Numbered from the stretch's first letter, positions 16,304 through 24,515 are shown. The stretch: 64,000 bases of DNA from Sphingomonas sp. UBA978 (GCF_002292295.1 NZ_DBBS01000016.1:131765-195764), one strand, 5' to 3'. The notes: a model not told the origin generated them from the letters alone. Numbers and translations are program-made.

Positions 16304-16870
16304 TTACCTCCAAGTCAATACGGCCACATACACCATTCTGATCTTGTGCGATGTCCGCAGGGCATCGCAAGCGGCGTCGAGAGAAGCGCCGGTATGGATC
16401 AGATCGTCGATAAGTAGCACGTCAAAATGCCCGTCGCCGAGGCTGTCGTCTTGAATCGAGAAGGCATCGGTCAAGACTGCATCCTTAGCTTGCCGATCGT
16501 TAAGGTTCTTGAGTTGCGGTGTCGCGGATTTTTGGATCACTCCCGCATCCATCCGAACGCCGATCCGCTGACTGACTTCGCGCGCTAGCTCCGTGACCGG
16601 TTGACGCGATCGCAGCGCGGATGCCGGCATCGGGACGATCAGGTCGATACGCCCCAACACCGAACGTATCTGGTGTGCCATGGCGTCTGCCAGATCCGGC
16701 AGCTGCTTCCAGCCGTCACGGTATTTGAGCTGGAACAAAGCCTCGCCGATGTCAGTCCGCGTCGTGTCGAACTGAGGGTGCCCATTGTCATCGTCCCCGA
16801 TATAGACGCTCGACAACGTGTGCTTGTCCAGCGCAAAGCCTCGGTCCCAGCGACCTTCGATTATTTTCAC
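16304..16870 (-). CDS. ComF-like phosphoribosyltransferase
   Basis: A 188-residue type I phosphoribosyltransferase. The PRPP-binding loop is VLLIDDLIHTGAS (residues 151-163). The block RSRQPVTELAREVSQRIG and the segment LKNLNDRQAKDAV parallel ComF, but the N-terminal zinc-binding cysteines of ComF are absent. I chose GTG 16870 because GGGAGG stands about seven bases upstream; a GTG at 16885 would overlap that site. The gene is coupled to the SLOG gene two bases downstream. In SLOG-containing systems a PRTase could make or salvage the nucleotide ligand. The substrate base is unknown. Confidence 0.8.
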   Translation of the reverse strand: MKIIEGRWDRGFALDKHTLSSVYIGDDDNGHPQFDTTRTDIGEALFQLKYRDGWKQLPDLADAMAHQIRSVLGRIDLIVPMPASALRSRQPVTELAREVSQRIGVRMDAGVIQKSATPQLKNLNDRQAKDAVLTDAFSIQDDSLGDGHFDVLLIDDLIHTGASLDAACDALRTSHKIRMVYVAVLTWR

Positions 16871-16959
16871 GTCACACCTCCCCACCCGTTCCTGGCCGGA
16901 ATGTGTATGTGGGTCAGTCTGGCGACACTAAACTCGCTTCTAATCCATTCTGGAGGCGT

Positions 16960-18816
16960 CTATTCCGCCGCCAGCGCGCCCCGTTCGTCATTGGCGCTCG
17001 CGCCGGGCACGTCGTCGTCGCGCTCCTGCGCCTGCCGCGCCCACATCTCGGCATAGAGGCCGCCCAGCCGCAGCAGGTCGCCATGCGTGCCGCGCTCCGC
17101 GATCACGCCGCCGTCGAGCACGACGATCTGGTCTGCGTGCACCACGGTCGACAGGCGGTGCGCGATGACGATCGTCGTCCGCCCGCGCTCGATCGCCTGC
17201 AGCGTCGCGAGGATGTCCGCCTCGGTCCGGCTGTCGAGCGCGCTCGTCGCCTCGTCGAGGATCAGGATCGGCGGGTTCTTGAGCAGCGTCCGCGCGATCG
17301 CGACGCGCTGCTTCTCGCCGCCCGACAGCTTGAGGCCGCGTTCGCCGACGCGGGTGTCATAGCCTTCGGGCTGGCGCTCGATGAAGCCCGCGATCGCCGC
17401 GCCCTGCGCCGCACCCTCGATCTCGGCGCGGCCGGCGCCCTCGCGGCCATAGGCGATATTGTAGCCGATCGTGTCGTTGAACAGCACCGTGTCCTGCGGC
17501 ACGATGCCGATCGCGGCGCGCAGCGAGGCCTGCTGCACGTCGCGGATATCCTGCCCGTCGATCGTGATCCGGCCTTCGCCGACGTCGTAGAACCGGTACA
17601 TCAGCCGCGCGAGCGTCGACTTGCCCGCGCCCGACGGCCCGACCACCGCGACGGTGCTGCCGGCGGGGATGTCGAGGTCGAGTCCGTGCAGGATCGCGCG
17701 CCCGGGATCGTAGCCGAAGCGCACCTTCTCGAACCGGACATGGCCCTTGCCCACCGCCAGCGGCGCGGCGCCCGGCGCATCGACCACCTCGGCCGGCGTA
17801 TCGATCAGCGCGAACATGCTCGCCATGTCGATCACCCCCTGGCGGATCGTGCGATAGACCATGCCGAGCAGGTCGAGCGGGCGGAACAGCTGCGCGAGCA
17901 GGGTCGAGACGAACACGACGTCGCCCGCGGAAAACCGCCCCTGGCTCCAGCCCCAGGCGACATAGGCCATGCCGCCGCCGAGCATCACGTTGGTGATGAG
18001 CGCCTGCCCGACGTTGAGCCACGCGAGGCTGTTTTCCGACTTGGTCGCGGCGGCGGCATAGGCGGAAATCGCCGCATCGTAGCGCTTCGCCTCGCGCTCC
18101 TCGGCGCCGAAATACTTCACCGTCTCGAAATTGAGCAGCGAATCGACCGCATGCGCCACCGCGCCGGTGTCGAGGTCGTTCATCCGCGCGCGCAGCGCGT
18201 TGCGCCAGTCGGTCACCTTCTGCGTGAACAGGATATAGACCGCGACCATCGCCACCGTCGCCGCGACCAGCGGCCAGCCGAAGCTGTGCCAGAAGATGCC
18301 GAGCACCAGCGCCAGCTCCAGCACCGTCGGCGCGATGTTGAACAGCAGGAAATACAGCATCGTATCGATGCTCTTGGTGCCGCGCTCCACCACCTTGGTC
18401 ACCGCGCCGGTGCGCCGCTCCAGATGGAAGCGCAGCGACAGGCCGTGCAGGTGGCGGAAGACGTTCGCCGCCAGCCGCCGCGTCGCATCCTGCCCGACGC
18501 GTTCGAACACCGCGTTGCGGGCATTGTCGAACAGCGTCGTCGAAAAGCGCGATGCCGCATAGCCGACCACCAGCAGGATCACGATCGTCGCCAGCCCGCG
18601 ATCCCCGACCGCCATGCGGTCGACCGCATATTTCAGCGTATAGGCGGCGCCAAACACCTGGACGAGCTTGCTCATCACCACCAGCGTCATCGCGCCGACG
18701 ATCCGCGCTTTCAGCCCGGCCTGACCCGCGGGCCAGAGATAGGGGAGGAAGCGGCGAAGGGTCGGCAGCAGCGGCTGGTCGGCGCGGGTGTGGCTGGTCG
18801 GATCGGCGGGAGGCAT
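16960..18816 (-). CDS. Atm1/HMT-type ABC exporter (fused permease-ATPase)
   Basis: A 618-residue half-transporter that would dimerise. Six membrane segments occupy about residues 30-320, and the segment LNFETVKYFGAEERE is the signature of the Atm1/ABCB7 group. The ATPase domain has Walker A GPSGAGKST, signature LSGGEKQRVAIAR, Walker B ILILDEATSALD and the H-loop in IAHRLST. Bacterial Atm1, known structurally from Novosphingobium, exports glutathione-derived and heavy-metal conjugates. By analogy this protein would protect against metals or thiol stress. It stands alone, after the lower-GC PRTase-SLOG insert. Confidence 0.93.
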   Translation of the reverse strand: MPPADPTSHTRADQPLLPTLRRFLPYLWPAGQAGLKARIVGAMTLVVMSKLVQVFGAAYTLKYAVDRMAVGDRGLATIVILLVVGYAASRFSTTLFDNARNAVFERVGQDATRRLAANVFRHLHGLSLRFHLERRTGAVTKVVERGTKSIDTMLYFLLFNIAPTVLELALVLGIFWHSFGWPLVAATVAMVAVYILFTQKVTDWRNALRARMNDLDTGAVAHAVDSLLNFETVKYFGAEEREAKRYDAAISAYAAAATKSENSLAWLNVGQALITNVMLGGGMAYVAWGWSQGRFSAGDVVFVSTLLAQLFRPLDLLGMVYRTIRQGVIDMASMFALIDTPAEVVDAPGAAPLAVGKGHVRFEKVRFGYDPGRAILHGLDLDIPAGSTVAVVGPSGAGKSTLARLMYRFYDVGEGRITIDGQDIRDVQQASLRAAIGIVPQDTVLFNDTIGYNIAYGREGAGRAEIEGAAQGAAIAGFIERQPEGYDTRVGERGLKLSGGEKQRVAIARTLLKNPPILILDEATSALDSRTEADILATLQAIERGRTTIVIAHRLSTVVHADQIVVLDGGVIAERGTHGDLLRLGGLYAEMWARQAQERDDDVPGASANDERGALAAE

Positions 18817-18912
18817 TGCACCGCATGTAGGGGCGTCCGGCCCGCGGCGAAAGCGAGCGCGCGGAACATAATGCCACCCCCGCGGATTTTACCGCGTGAG
18901 AGTGAGGCGCAT

Positions 18913-19143
18913 ATGGAACCCCTGTTCTACGTCATGGCGATCATGGGCTGCGCGGACGGCAACGTCCAGTGCAGCGAGGCTCGGATCGTCCCGACCCGCT
19001 ACCAGTCGATGGCGCAATGTCGCGCGGCGCTGCCCGATCAGCTCGCCCGCAACACCGACGTTCCCTATCCGATGATCGGTGCCGCCTGCCGCACCGCGGG
19101 CGCGCAGATCGCGAAGGCGGACGCGAAGGTGCGCACGCTCTGA
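18913..19143 (+). CDS. small conserved-looking protein with four cysteines
   Basis: A 76-residue protein I cannot assign. It starts with a short hydrophobic stretch, PLFYVMAIMGC, and has four cysteines (near residues 13, 20, 36 and 58) that could form disulfides. It is rich in Gln and Ala at the C-terminus. The ATG at 18913 has a GAGTGAGG-type ribosome site. It is divergent from the Atm1 gene and convergent with crtB. The codon pattern matches neighbouring genes, so it is probably real. The N-terminus lacks the basic residues of a standard signal peptide. Confidence 0.6.
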   Translation: MEPLFYVMAIMGCADGNVQCSEARIVPTRYQSMAQCRAALPDQLARNTDVPYPMIGAACRTAGAQIAKADAKVRTL

Positions 19144-19151
19144 CGATCGGC

Positions 19152-20108
19152 TCAGGCCGGCCGGCGCCATAGCGTCGGATCGCGCCGCACGTCGGCCAGT
19201 GCATTCCGGCCCCGCGCATTCCGCCACGCCTGCGCGATGAAGCGCAGCTTTTCCGCCTTCGACGTCGTCACCCGCCGGTCCCATGCCGCCGCGCCACGAC
19301 CGGCGACCTTGCGTCCGATCGTGCCATAGATATCGGCGGCGGCAAGCACCGCCCAGGCCGAGCGGAACGACAGCGCGCGTGTCCCGATCCGCGCGCTCGC
19401 CTCGAACTGCGCGGCGCGGTCGGTCAGGCGCATCGCCAGCACGGCGAGTTTCGCCGGGTCGGCCATGATCGCGTCGGGCGCGATATCCATCTCCGCCAGC
19501 CAGTCGGTCGGCAGGTAGCAGCGCCCCGCCGCCGCATCCTCGGCGATGTCGCGGGCGATATTGGCCAGCTGGAACGCCAGCCCCAGGTCGCAGGCCCGGT
19601 CGAGCACCGCCGCATCGTCCGGGTCGACGCCCATGATGACCGCCATCATGCAGCCGACGACGCCGGCGACATGGTAGCAATAGGTGAGCAGATCGTCCTC
19701 GGTGCGCGGCCGCCAGTCCTCCGCATCCAGCCGGAATCCCTGGATCAGGTCGTGCGCGTAGCGCGCCGGCAGCCGCGTCTCGCCCGCGACGATGCGCAAC
19801 GCGTCGAAGGCGGGCAGGCCGATCGCCCGGCCGGCGAGCGCCGCATCGGTCAGCACCGCCATCGCCGCGATCCGCTGCGGCGCATCCTCGACCACCGACA
19901 TGGTGTGGCCATGGTCCTGCCCGTCGGCGATATCGTCGCAGGCGCGGCACCAGGCATAGAGCAGCCAGGCGCGCTCGCGCGTCACGGGATCGAACAACAG
20001 GCTCGCCGCGGCGAAGCTCTTCGATCCGCGCGCGATCGATTCGTGCGCGGTCGCGACGATGGCGTCGCGGGAGGGCGCGTCGCGGGAGGGCAGCGCCTCA
20101 GAGGTCAG
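19152..20108 (-). CDS. crtB: phytoene synthase
   Basis: CrtB condenses two geranylgeranyl diphosphates to phytoene. The first Asp-rich site is CDDIADGQD and the second ANIARDIAED, both needed for Mg-diphosphate binding. The start is unclear. The first usual start codon in frame is TTG at 19997, yet the conserved CrtB segment AHESIARGSKSFAAASLL lies upstream of it. The frame is open back to about 20114 with no ATG, GTG or TTG; CTG at 20108, overlapping the end of the LOG gene, would give 318 residues, the family length. A perfect 15-bp tandem duplication (20062-20091) repeats the residues PSRDA in this N-terminal part. Confidence 0.9.
   Translation of the reverse strand: MTSEALPSRDAPSRDAIVATAHESIARGSKSFAAASLLFDPVTRERAWLLYAWCRACDDIADGQDHGHTMSVVEDAPQRIAAMAVLTDAALAGRAIGLPAFDALRIVAGETRLPARYAHDLIQGFRLDAEDWRPRTEDDLLTYCYHVAGVVGCMMAVIMGVDPDDAAVLDRACDLGLAFQLANIARDIAEDAAAGRCYLPTDWLAEMDIAPDAIMADPAKLAVLAMRLTDRAAQFEASARIGTRALSFRSAWAVLAAADIYGTIGRKVAGRGAAAWDRRVTTSKAEKLRFIAQAWRNARGRNALADVRRDPTLWRRPA
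20062..20091. repeat. 15-bp perfect tandem duplication in the crtB N-terminus
   Basis: GCGTCGCGGGAGGGC occurs twice in direct succession at 20062-20076 and 20077-20091. It is in frame with crtB and adds five codons just before the conserved N-terminal helix. Slippage-type duplication is the simplest origin. Confidence 0.85.
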
Positions 20109-20679
20109 ACGTCTTCATCCGTACGATCGGCTGGGTCGGCACATGCGCCGCCATCTTCGCCAGCAGCCCGTCGAGCGTGTCGTCGACGATCAGCAGGTCG
20201 CGATGCTGCGGCCGCAGGAAGCCGACCTCCGCCGATTTGTCCCAGAAGGCGATCAGGTGATCGTAATAGCCCGCGACGTTGAGCAGGCCGACCGGATCGG
20301 CGTGATAGCCGAGCTGCGCCCAGCTCAGCGCCTCCCACAATTCGTCCATCGTGCCGGTGCCGCCGGGGATGGTGACGAAGCCGTCGGCAAGATCGGTGAA
20401 GGCGGCTTTCCGCGCATGCATGCCCGAAACGACATGGAGTTCGGTCAGGCCGCGGTGCGCGACCTCGGCATCGACCAGTGCCTGCGGGATGACGCCGATC
20501 ACCTCGCCGCCCGCCGCCAGCGCGCTGTCGGCGATCGCGCCCATCAGGCCGAGGCGGCCGCCGCCATAGACGACGCCGATGCCGCGCTCGGCGAGCGTGC
20601 GCCCGATCGCACGGGCGGAGTCGATATAGACGGGGTCGGCGGGCGTGGCGGAGCCGCAATAGATGGCGAGGCGTTTCAT
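20098..20679 (-). CDS. LOG family protein (nucleoside 5'-monophosphate phosphoribohydrolase)
   Basis: A 193-residue TIGR00730 Rossmann-fold protein. The diagnostic PGGxGTxxE motif is present as IPGGTGTMDE, preceded by the family's arginine in the stretch with MHARKAAF. LOG enzymes release the base from cytokinin ribotides or other nucleoside 5'-monophosphates; in bacteria they are often annotated wrongly as lysine decarboxylases. The ATG at 20679 starts the usual MKRLAIYCGS; an upstream extension is unlikely. It lies between rlpA and crtB on the same strand and overlaps the probable crtB start. Confidence 0.92.
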   Translation of the reverse strand: MKRLAIYCGSATPADPVYIDSARAIGRTLAERGIGVVYGGGRLGLMGAIADSALAAGGEVIGVIPQALVDAEVAHRGLTELHVVSGMHARKAAFTDLADGFVTIPGGTGTMDELWEALSWAQLGYHADPVGLLNVAGYYDHLIAFWDKSAEVGFLRPQHRDLLIVDDTLDGLLAKMAAHVPTQPIVRMKTSDL

Positions 20680-20730
20680 GTCCCCGCCGCTACGCCGATG
20701 AACCGGCGCGGGCAAGATCGCGGTACCGCG

Positions 20731-21303
20731 TCAGCGCGCATCCGTCCGCCAGCGATCGCGCAACGCGGCGAGGTCCGCGGCCGTGGCATCGGGCCGCGCG
20801 GCGGCGGCCTTGCCGTCGCGCAACCGGGCGCGGTCGCGCTCCGGCGGATCGACCCGCCGCACCCGCACCGCCGCGGTACCGGCCGCCCGTATGCCGAGCA
20901 GCTCGGCCGCCCCGCGCGACAGGTCGACGATCCGCCCGCGCGCGAACGGTCCGCGATCGTTGACACGGACGAGGATCGTCCGCCCGGTGGCGAGCGACGT
21001 CACCTCGACATAGCTCGGCAGCGGCAGGGTGGTATGCGCGCCGGTGATGGCCTTCACGCGGAATTTCTCGCCATTGGCGGTGCGGCCGCCGGACTCGTTG
21101 CCGTACCAGCCGGCGAGCCCGAGCGCGTCATACGCCGGCGCGGCGGCGGGCGTATAGGTGACGCCACGGACGGTGTACGGCCGCCCGATCGTAACCGGGA
21201 AATCGCTCACCGGCCGATACCGGCCACCGCAGGCCGCGAGTGCAAGCGAGAGGGCGAGGGCGAGGGCGAGGGCGGGGAGACCGAATTTATGCCTGAGCGT
21301 CAT
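20731..21303 (-). CDS. rlpA: RlpA-like septal ring lipoprotein
   Basis: A 190-residue outer-membrane lipoprotein. The signal peptide ends in the lipobox LAAC (Cys near residue 24). The double-psi beta-barrel domain shows GLAGWYGNESGGRTANGE and VRVNDRGPFARGRIVDLS, where the Asp of NDRGPF belongs to the lytic transglycosylase site. There is no C-terminal SPOR domain, unlike the longer RlpA proteins. The signal peptide is encoded by a hexanucleotide repeat giving alternating Leu-Ala. The ATG overlaps the stop of the upstream DUF559 gene. Confidence 0.9.
   Translation of the reverse strand: MTLRHKFGLPALALALALSLALAACGGRYRPVSDFPVTIGRPYTVRGVTYTPAAAPAYDALGLAGWYGNESGGRTANGEKFRVKAITGAHTTLPLPSYVEVTSLATGRTILVRVNDRGPFARGRIVDLSRGAAELLGIRAAGTAAVRVRRVDPPERDRARLRDGKAAAARPDATAADLAALRDRWRTDAR
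21246..21276. repeat. hexanucleotide microsatellite inside the rlpA signal peptide
   Basis: About five consecutive copies of GCGAGG (plus-strand view) encode the LALALALALS-type core of the RlpA signal peptide. Copy-number change would keep the frame and change the hydrophobic core by Leu-Ala pairs. Confidence 0.8.
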
Positions 21304-21695
21304 GCGTCCCTTCTTCTCCCCTCCCGGGAAGGGAGGGGTCGGGGGTGGGGTGGCCCGCCATATTCCTCGACGGCTGCCAGAATCGCCGCTGCCACGCCAT
21401 CCGGATTGCCCACCACGTCGGAATTCCAGAAGCGGATGACACGCCAGCCGAGGCCCTCCAGAAACGCCGTCCGCGTCGCGTCGGCCGCATTGTCCGCATG
21501 CTGGCTCCCGTCGAACTCGACCGCCAGCTTCGCGCTGCGGCAGGCGAGATCGACGATGTGGCGCCCGACCGGAAGCTGCCGGGTGAACCGCGGACGAAAG
21601 GACCGCAGGCGCAGCCATATCAACCGCTCCGCTTCGGTCGCGTTGGTGCGCAGCGCGCGGGCATGGGCGGTCATGCGAGGGGCGATCCGCGGCAT
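21300..21695 (-). CDS. DUF559 (Vsr-like) putative endonuclease-domain protein
   Basis: A 131-residue protein of the DUF559 group of the PD-(D/E)XK/Vsr nuclease superfamily. Visible blocks are LRTNATEAERLIWLRLR at the N-terminus, then FTRQLPVGRHIVDLAC, LAVEFDGSQH with the acidic catalytic-type residues, and RVIRFWNSDV. The natural role of DUF559 proteins is undefined. The last 19 residues or so are encoded by a palindromic repeat (21313-21354), and a second inverted copy lies at 21728-21766 just upstream of the start. The gene sits between crtI and rlpA, interrupting an otherwise carotenoid-related run. Confidence 0.85.
   Translation of the reverse strand: MPRIAPRMTAHARALRTNATEAERLIWLRLRSFRPRFTRQLPVGRHIVDLACRSAKLAVEFDGSQHADNAADATRTAFLEGLGWRVIRFWNSDVVGNPDGVAAAILAAVEEYGGPPHPRPLPSREGRRRDA
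21313..21354. repeat. C/G-rich palindromic element, left copy
   Basis: Contains CTCCCCTCCCGGGAAGGGAGGGG followed by a G-rich tail ending GGGGTGGGG. Read on the minus strand it matches the right copy at 21728-21766. It encodes the C-terminus of the DUF559 protein and provides sequence just ahead of rlpA. Confidence 0.8.
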
Positions 21696-21727
21696 CGCCC
21701 AAGGCTGGCCGATCGCGATGCGGAGGG

Positions 21728-21766
21728 CAACCCACCCCCGGCCCCTCCCTTGTCAGGGAGGGGAGG
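21728..21766. repeat. C/G-rich palindromic element, right (inverted) copy
   Basis: CCACCCCCGGCCCCTCCC and the following GGGAGGGGAGG are the inverted counterpart of the element at 21313-21354, with slight changes in the loop. The two copies bracket the DUF559 gene. A related palindrome occurs at 12897-12929. Confidence 0.8.
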
Positions 21767-21769
21767 CCA

Positions 21770-23257
21770 TCACCGCCCGCCCAGCATCAGCGCCGCGGTC
21801 GCCTTGGCGCTGCCCACCACGCCCGGAATCCCCGCGCCCGGATGCGTGCCCGCACCGACGAAATACAGGTTTGGGATCGCATCGTCGCGGTTGTGGACGC
21901 GGAAATAGGCGCTCTGCGTCAGCACCGGCTCGAGGCTGAACGCGCTGCCCAGATGCGCCTTCAGGTCGGTGGCGAAATCGTTCGGCGCATAGCTGAACTT
22001 GGTGACGATCCGCTCGTGGATGTCGGGGATCAGCCGCCGGCCGACCTCGTCGAGGATGCGCTTTTCGAGGATCGGGCCGACCTCGTTCCAGTCGACCGGG
22101 AACTTGCCCATGTGCGGCACCGGCGCCAGCGCATAGAAGGTCGAATGCCCCTCGGGCGCCATCGACGGATCGGTGACGGTCGGGTGGTGGAGGTAGAGCG
22201 AGAAATCCTCCGACAGCACGCCATGGTCGTAGATGTCCTCGAGCAGCCCCTTATAGCGCGGGCCGAACAGGATCATGTGGTGCGGGATGCCGGGCCAGGT
22301 GCCCTTGATTCCGAAATGAACGACGAACAGCGACGGCGAATAGCTCTTGCGCTCCAGCCGCGCCTTCGTCCGCTGCGCGCTGCGCGAGGTCGACAGCAGG
22401 TCGCGATAGGTGTGCATGATGTCGCTGTTCGCCGCGACCGCATCCGCCTCGCCGCTCCAGCCGCTCTCACAGCGGATGCCGGTCACCCGGTCGCCCAGCG
22501 TCTCGATCGCGGTGACCGGATCGCCGAGGCGCAGCGTGCCGCCGATCCGCTGGAACTGCGCGACCAGCCCGGCGACCAGCCGGTTGGTGCCGCCCTTGGC
22601 GAACCAGACGCCGCCGTCGCGCTCCAGCTTGTGGATCAGCGCATAGATCGCGCTGGTCGTCATCGGATTGCCGCCGACCAGCAGGGTGTGGAAGCTGAGC
22701 GCCTCGCGCAGCTTCTCGTTCTGCACATATTTGGACACGATCGAATAGACCGACCGCCACGCCTGGTATTTCGCCAGCGCCGGCGCCGCCTTTATCATCG
22801 ACGCGAAGTCGAGGAAGGCGACATGGCCGAGCTTCTCATAGCCCTCGCGATACACGCCCTCGGCATATTCGAGGAACTTGTGATAGCCCGCGATGTCGGC
22901 CGGGTTGAGCTTGCCGATCTCGCGCTGCAGCAGCGGTTCGTCGTTGGTATAGTCGAAATTGGTGCCGTCGGGCCAGTTGAGCCGGTAGAAGGGCGTCACC
23001 GGCTGCAGCGTCACGTCCTCGGCCATGTCGCGCCCGGTCAGCGACCACAATTCCTGCAGGCAGGCGGGATCGGTGATGACGGTGGGACCGGCGTCGAAGG
23101 TGAAGCCGTCGCGCTCCCAGTAATAGGCGCGGCCACCCGGTTTATCGCGCGATTCGACGATGGTGGTCTGCACCCCTGCCGATTGCAGCCGGATCGCCAG
23201 CGCCAATCCGCCGAATCCCGCACCGATGACGATCGCCGACTTCATATTCGTTTCCAT
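21770..23257 (-). CDS. crtI: phytoene desaturase
   Basis: A 495-residue FAD-dependent CrtI-type desaturase that introduces four double bonds into phytoene to yield lycopene. The dinucleotide fold is AIVIGAGFGGLALAIRL near the N-terminus followed by KPGGRAYYWERDGFTFDAGP. The C-terminal CrtI signature is seen in NLYFVGAGTHPGAGIPGVVG. The start is either the ATG at 23257 or one four codons later. It lies 13 bp downstream of crtY on the same strand, so crtY-crtI form an operon. Confidence 0.96.
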   Translation of the reverse strand: METNMKSAIVIGAGFGGLALAIRLQSAGVQTTIVESRDKPGGRAYYWERDGFTFDAGPTVITDPACLQELWSLTGRDMAEDVTLQPVTPFYRLNWPDGTNFDYTNDEPLLQREIGKLNPADIAGYHKFLEYAEGVYREGYEKLGHVAFLDFASMIKAAPALAKYQAWRSVYSIVSKYVQNEKLREALSFHTLLVGGNPMTTSAIYALIHKLERDGGVWFAKGGTNRLVAGLVAQFQRIGGTLRLGDPVTAIETLGDRVTGIRCESGWSGEADAVAANSDIMHTYRDLLSTSRSAQRTKARLERKSYSPSLFVVHFGIKGTWPGIPHHMILFGPRYKGLLEDIYDHGVLSEDFSLYLHHPTVTDPSMAPEGHSTFYALAPVPHMGKFPVDWNEVGPILEKRILDEVGRRLIPDIHERIVTKFSYAPNDFATDLKAHLGSAFSLEPVLTQSAYFRVHNRDDAIPNLYFVGAGTHPGAGIPGVVGSAKATAALMLGGR

Positions 23258-23270
23258 CCCTGTCGGTGGC

Positions 23271-24437
23271 TCAGCGCCACGCCGTCGTCCGCAACACCCT
23301 GATCGCGCTGGCCACCGGCACCGGTGGCTTGCCCGTCAGGATGCGCGCCTTGTCCTTGAGGCTCGACCGCCCGGCATAGAAGCGGGTGATGAGCATCGGG
23401 TCCAGCCGGTAGAAGCGCTCGATGATGCGCCAACGTTCCGCCGGATCGCCGGCGCGGAACATCATCGCGTTGAGCATGCGGTAAAAGGCGCCACGCCGCC
23501 ACGCCGCCCGCGCATGGCCATAGGTGAATCGCGCCAGCGCCGCACCCGACAGATCCGCCTCGCCCGCGAGCCCGATCGCCAGCCGCACCGCGTCGGGCAG
23601 CGAATAGCCGGTCGCCGGCTGGAACAGCCCGGCGCGCATCCCCGCCTTGGCGACGTTGGCGCCGGTCGAGCGCCAATAGGCCTCGAAATCGCCCCCCAAG
23701 GTGATCGGCAGCACGCCCGCCTCGCCGCGCACAACCGCCTCGACCTGCCAGCCCCGGCTGCGCGCATAATCGGCGATCCGCCCGCCGATCGCGGTGCCGT
23801 CCAGCCCCGGCGTGTCGCTGTAATAGGTGTCCTCGACGAACATCCGGGTCTCGGCGAAGGGCAGGCAATAGACGAAGCGATAGCCGTCGATCTGCGCGAC
23901 GGTCGCGTCCATCACCCGCGGCCCGGTCTCGCCATGCGGCTGCGCCAGCGCCAGCTCCTGCCCGACGAACTTCTGCCAGCCGAGGTCGAGCACCGACAGG
24001 TCGCCCGGCCCGCGGCAGTCGATCACCCCCTTCGCCTCGATCCGGTCGCCGTCGGCGAGCACCACCGCGGTCGCCGACGCCGCCAGCACCTTGCGGCCCG
24101 TCATCACCGCCTGCGCCGGCAGCGCCGCGCGCACGACCGCGTCGAACCGTTCGCTGGTCAGCGAATAATAGGTCGCGTCGATCTGCCGCGTCAGGTTCGG
24201 AAAGGCGACGTCGTAGCCGCGCCACGCATGCACCACCAGCGGCGACACCAGCCAGCGGTCGGCCGCGTCGACGTCGCTGCCGAAGAACGACCAGACGTGA
24301 TCGCCGCCCAGCGTCGCCCCGCCCTCGACGATCCGCACGTCGAGATCGGGGCGCTTCGCCCGCAGCGCGAGCGCGATCAGGCCGCCCGCCAGCCCGCCGC
24401 CGACGATCGCCACGTCGCAAGGGATCGTCCTACCCAT
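23271..24437 (-). CDS. crtY: lycopene beta-cyclase
   Basis: A 388-residue flavoprotein cyclase that closes both ends of lycopene to beta-carotene. The N-terminal Rossmann motif is VAIVGGGLAGGLIA, followed by the DHVWSFF block typical of CrtY. The FLEDT-like catalytic segment is present as MFVEDTYYSD, and the PITLGGDF region follows. Start MGRTIPCD at the ATG 24437. Expression as crtY-crtI on the minus strand is likely. crtE is not in the window, so geranylgeranyl diphosphate synthase must lie elsewhere. Confidence 0.96.
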   Translation of the reverse strand: MGRTIPCDVAIVGGGLAGGLIALALRAKRPDLDVRIVEGGATLGGDHVWSFFGSDVDAADRWLVSPLVVHAWRGYDVAFPNLTRQIDATYYSLTSERFDAVVRAALPAQAVMTGRKVLAASATAVVLADGDRIEAKGVIDCRGPGDLSVLDLGWQKFVGQELALAQPHGETGPRVMDATVAQIDGYRFVYCLPFAETRMFVEDTYYSDTPGLDGTAIGGRIADYARSRGWQVEAVVRGEAGVLPITLGGDFEAYWRSTGANVAKAGMRAGLFQPATGYSLPDAVRLAIGLAGEADLSGAALARFTYGHARAAWRRGAFYRMLNAMMFRAGDPAERWRIIERFYRLDPMLITRFYAGRSSLKDKARILTGKPPVPVASAIRVLRTTAWR

Positions 24438-24515
24438 CCTGGTCGCGCCTAGCCCAAAGCGCTCCGTGCGAGAACCGGGTTTCGCATGCCCGCCGCACGA
24501 CTTAGACATGGAGCC

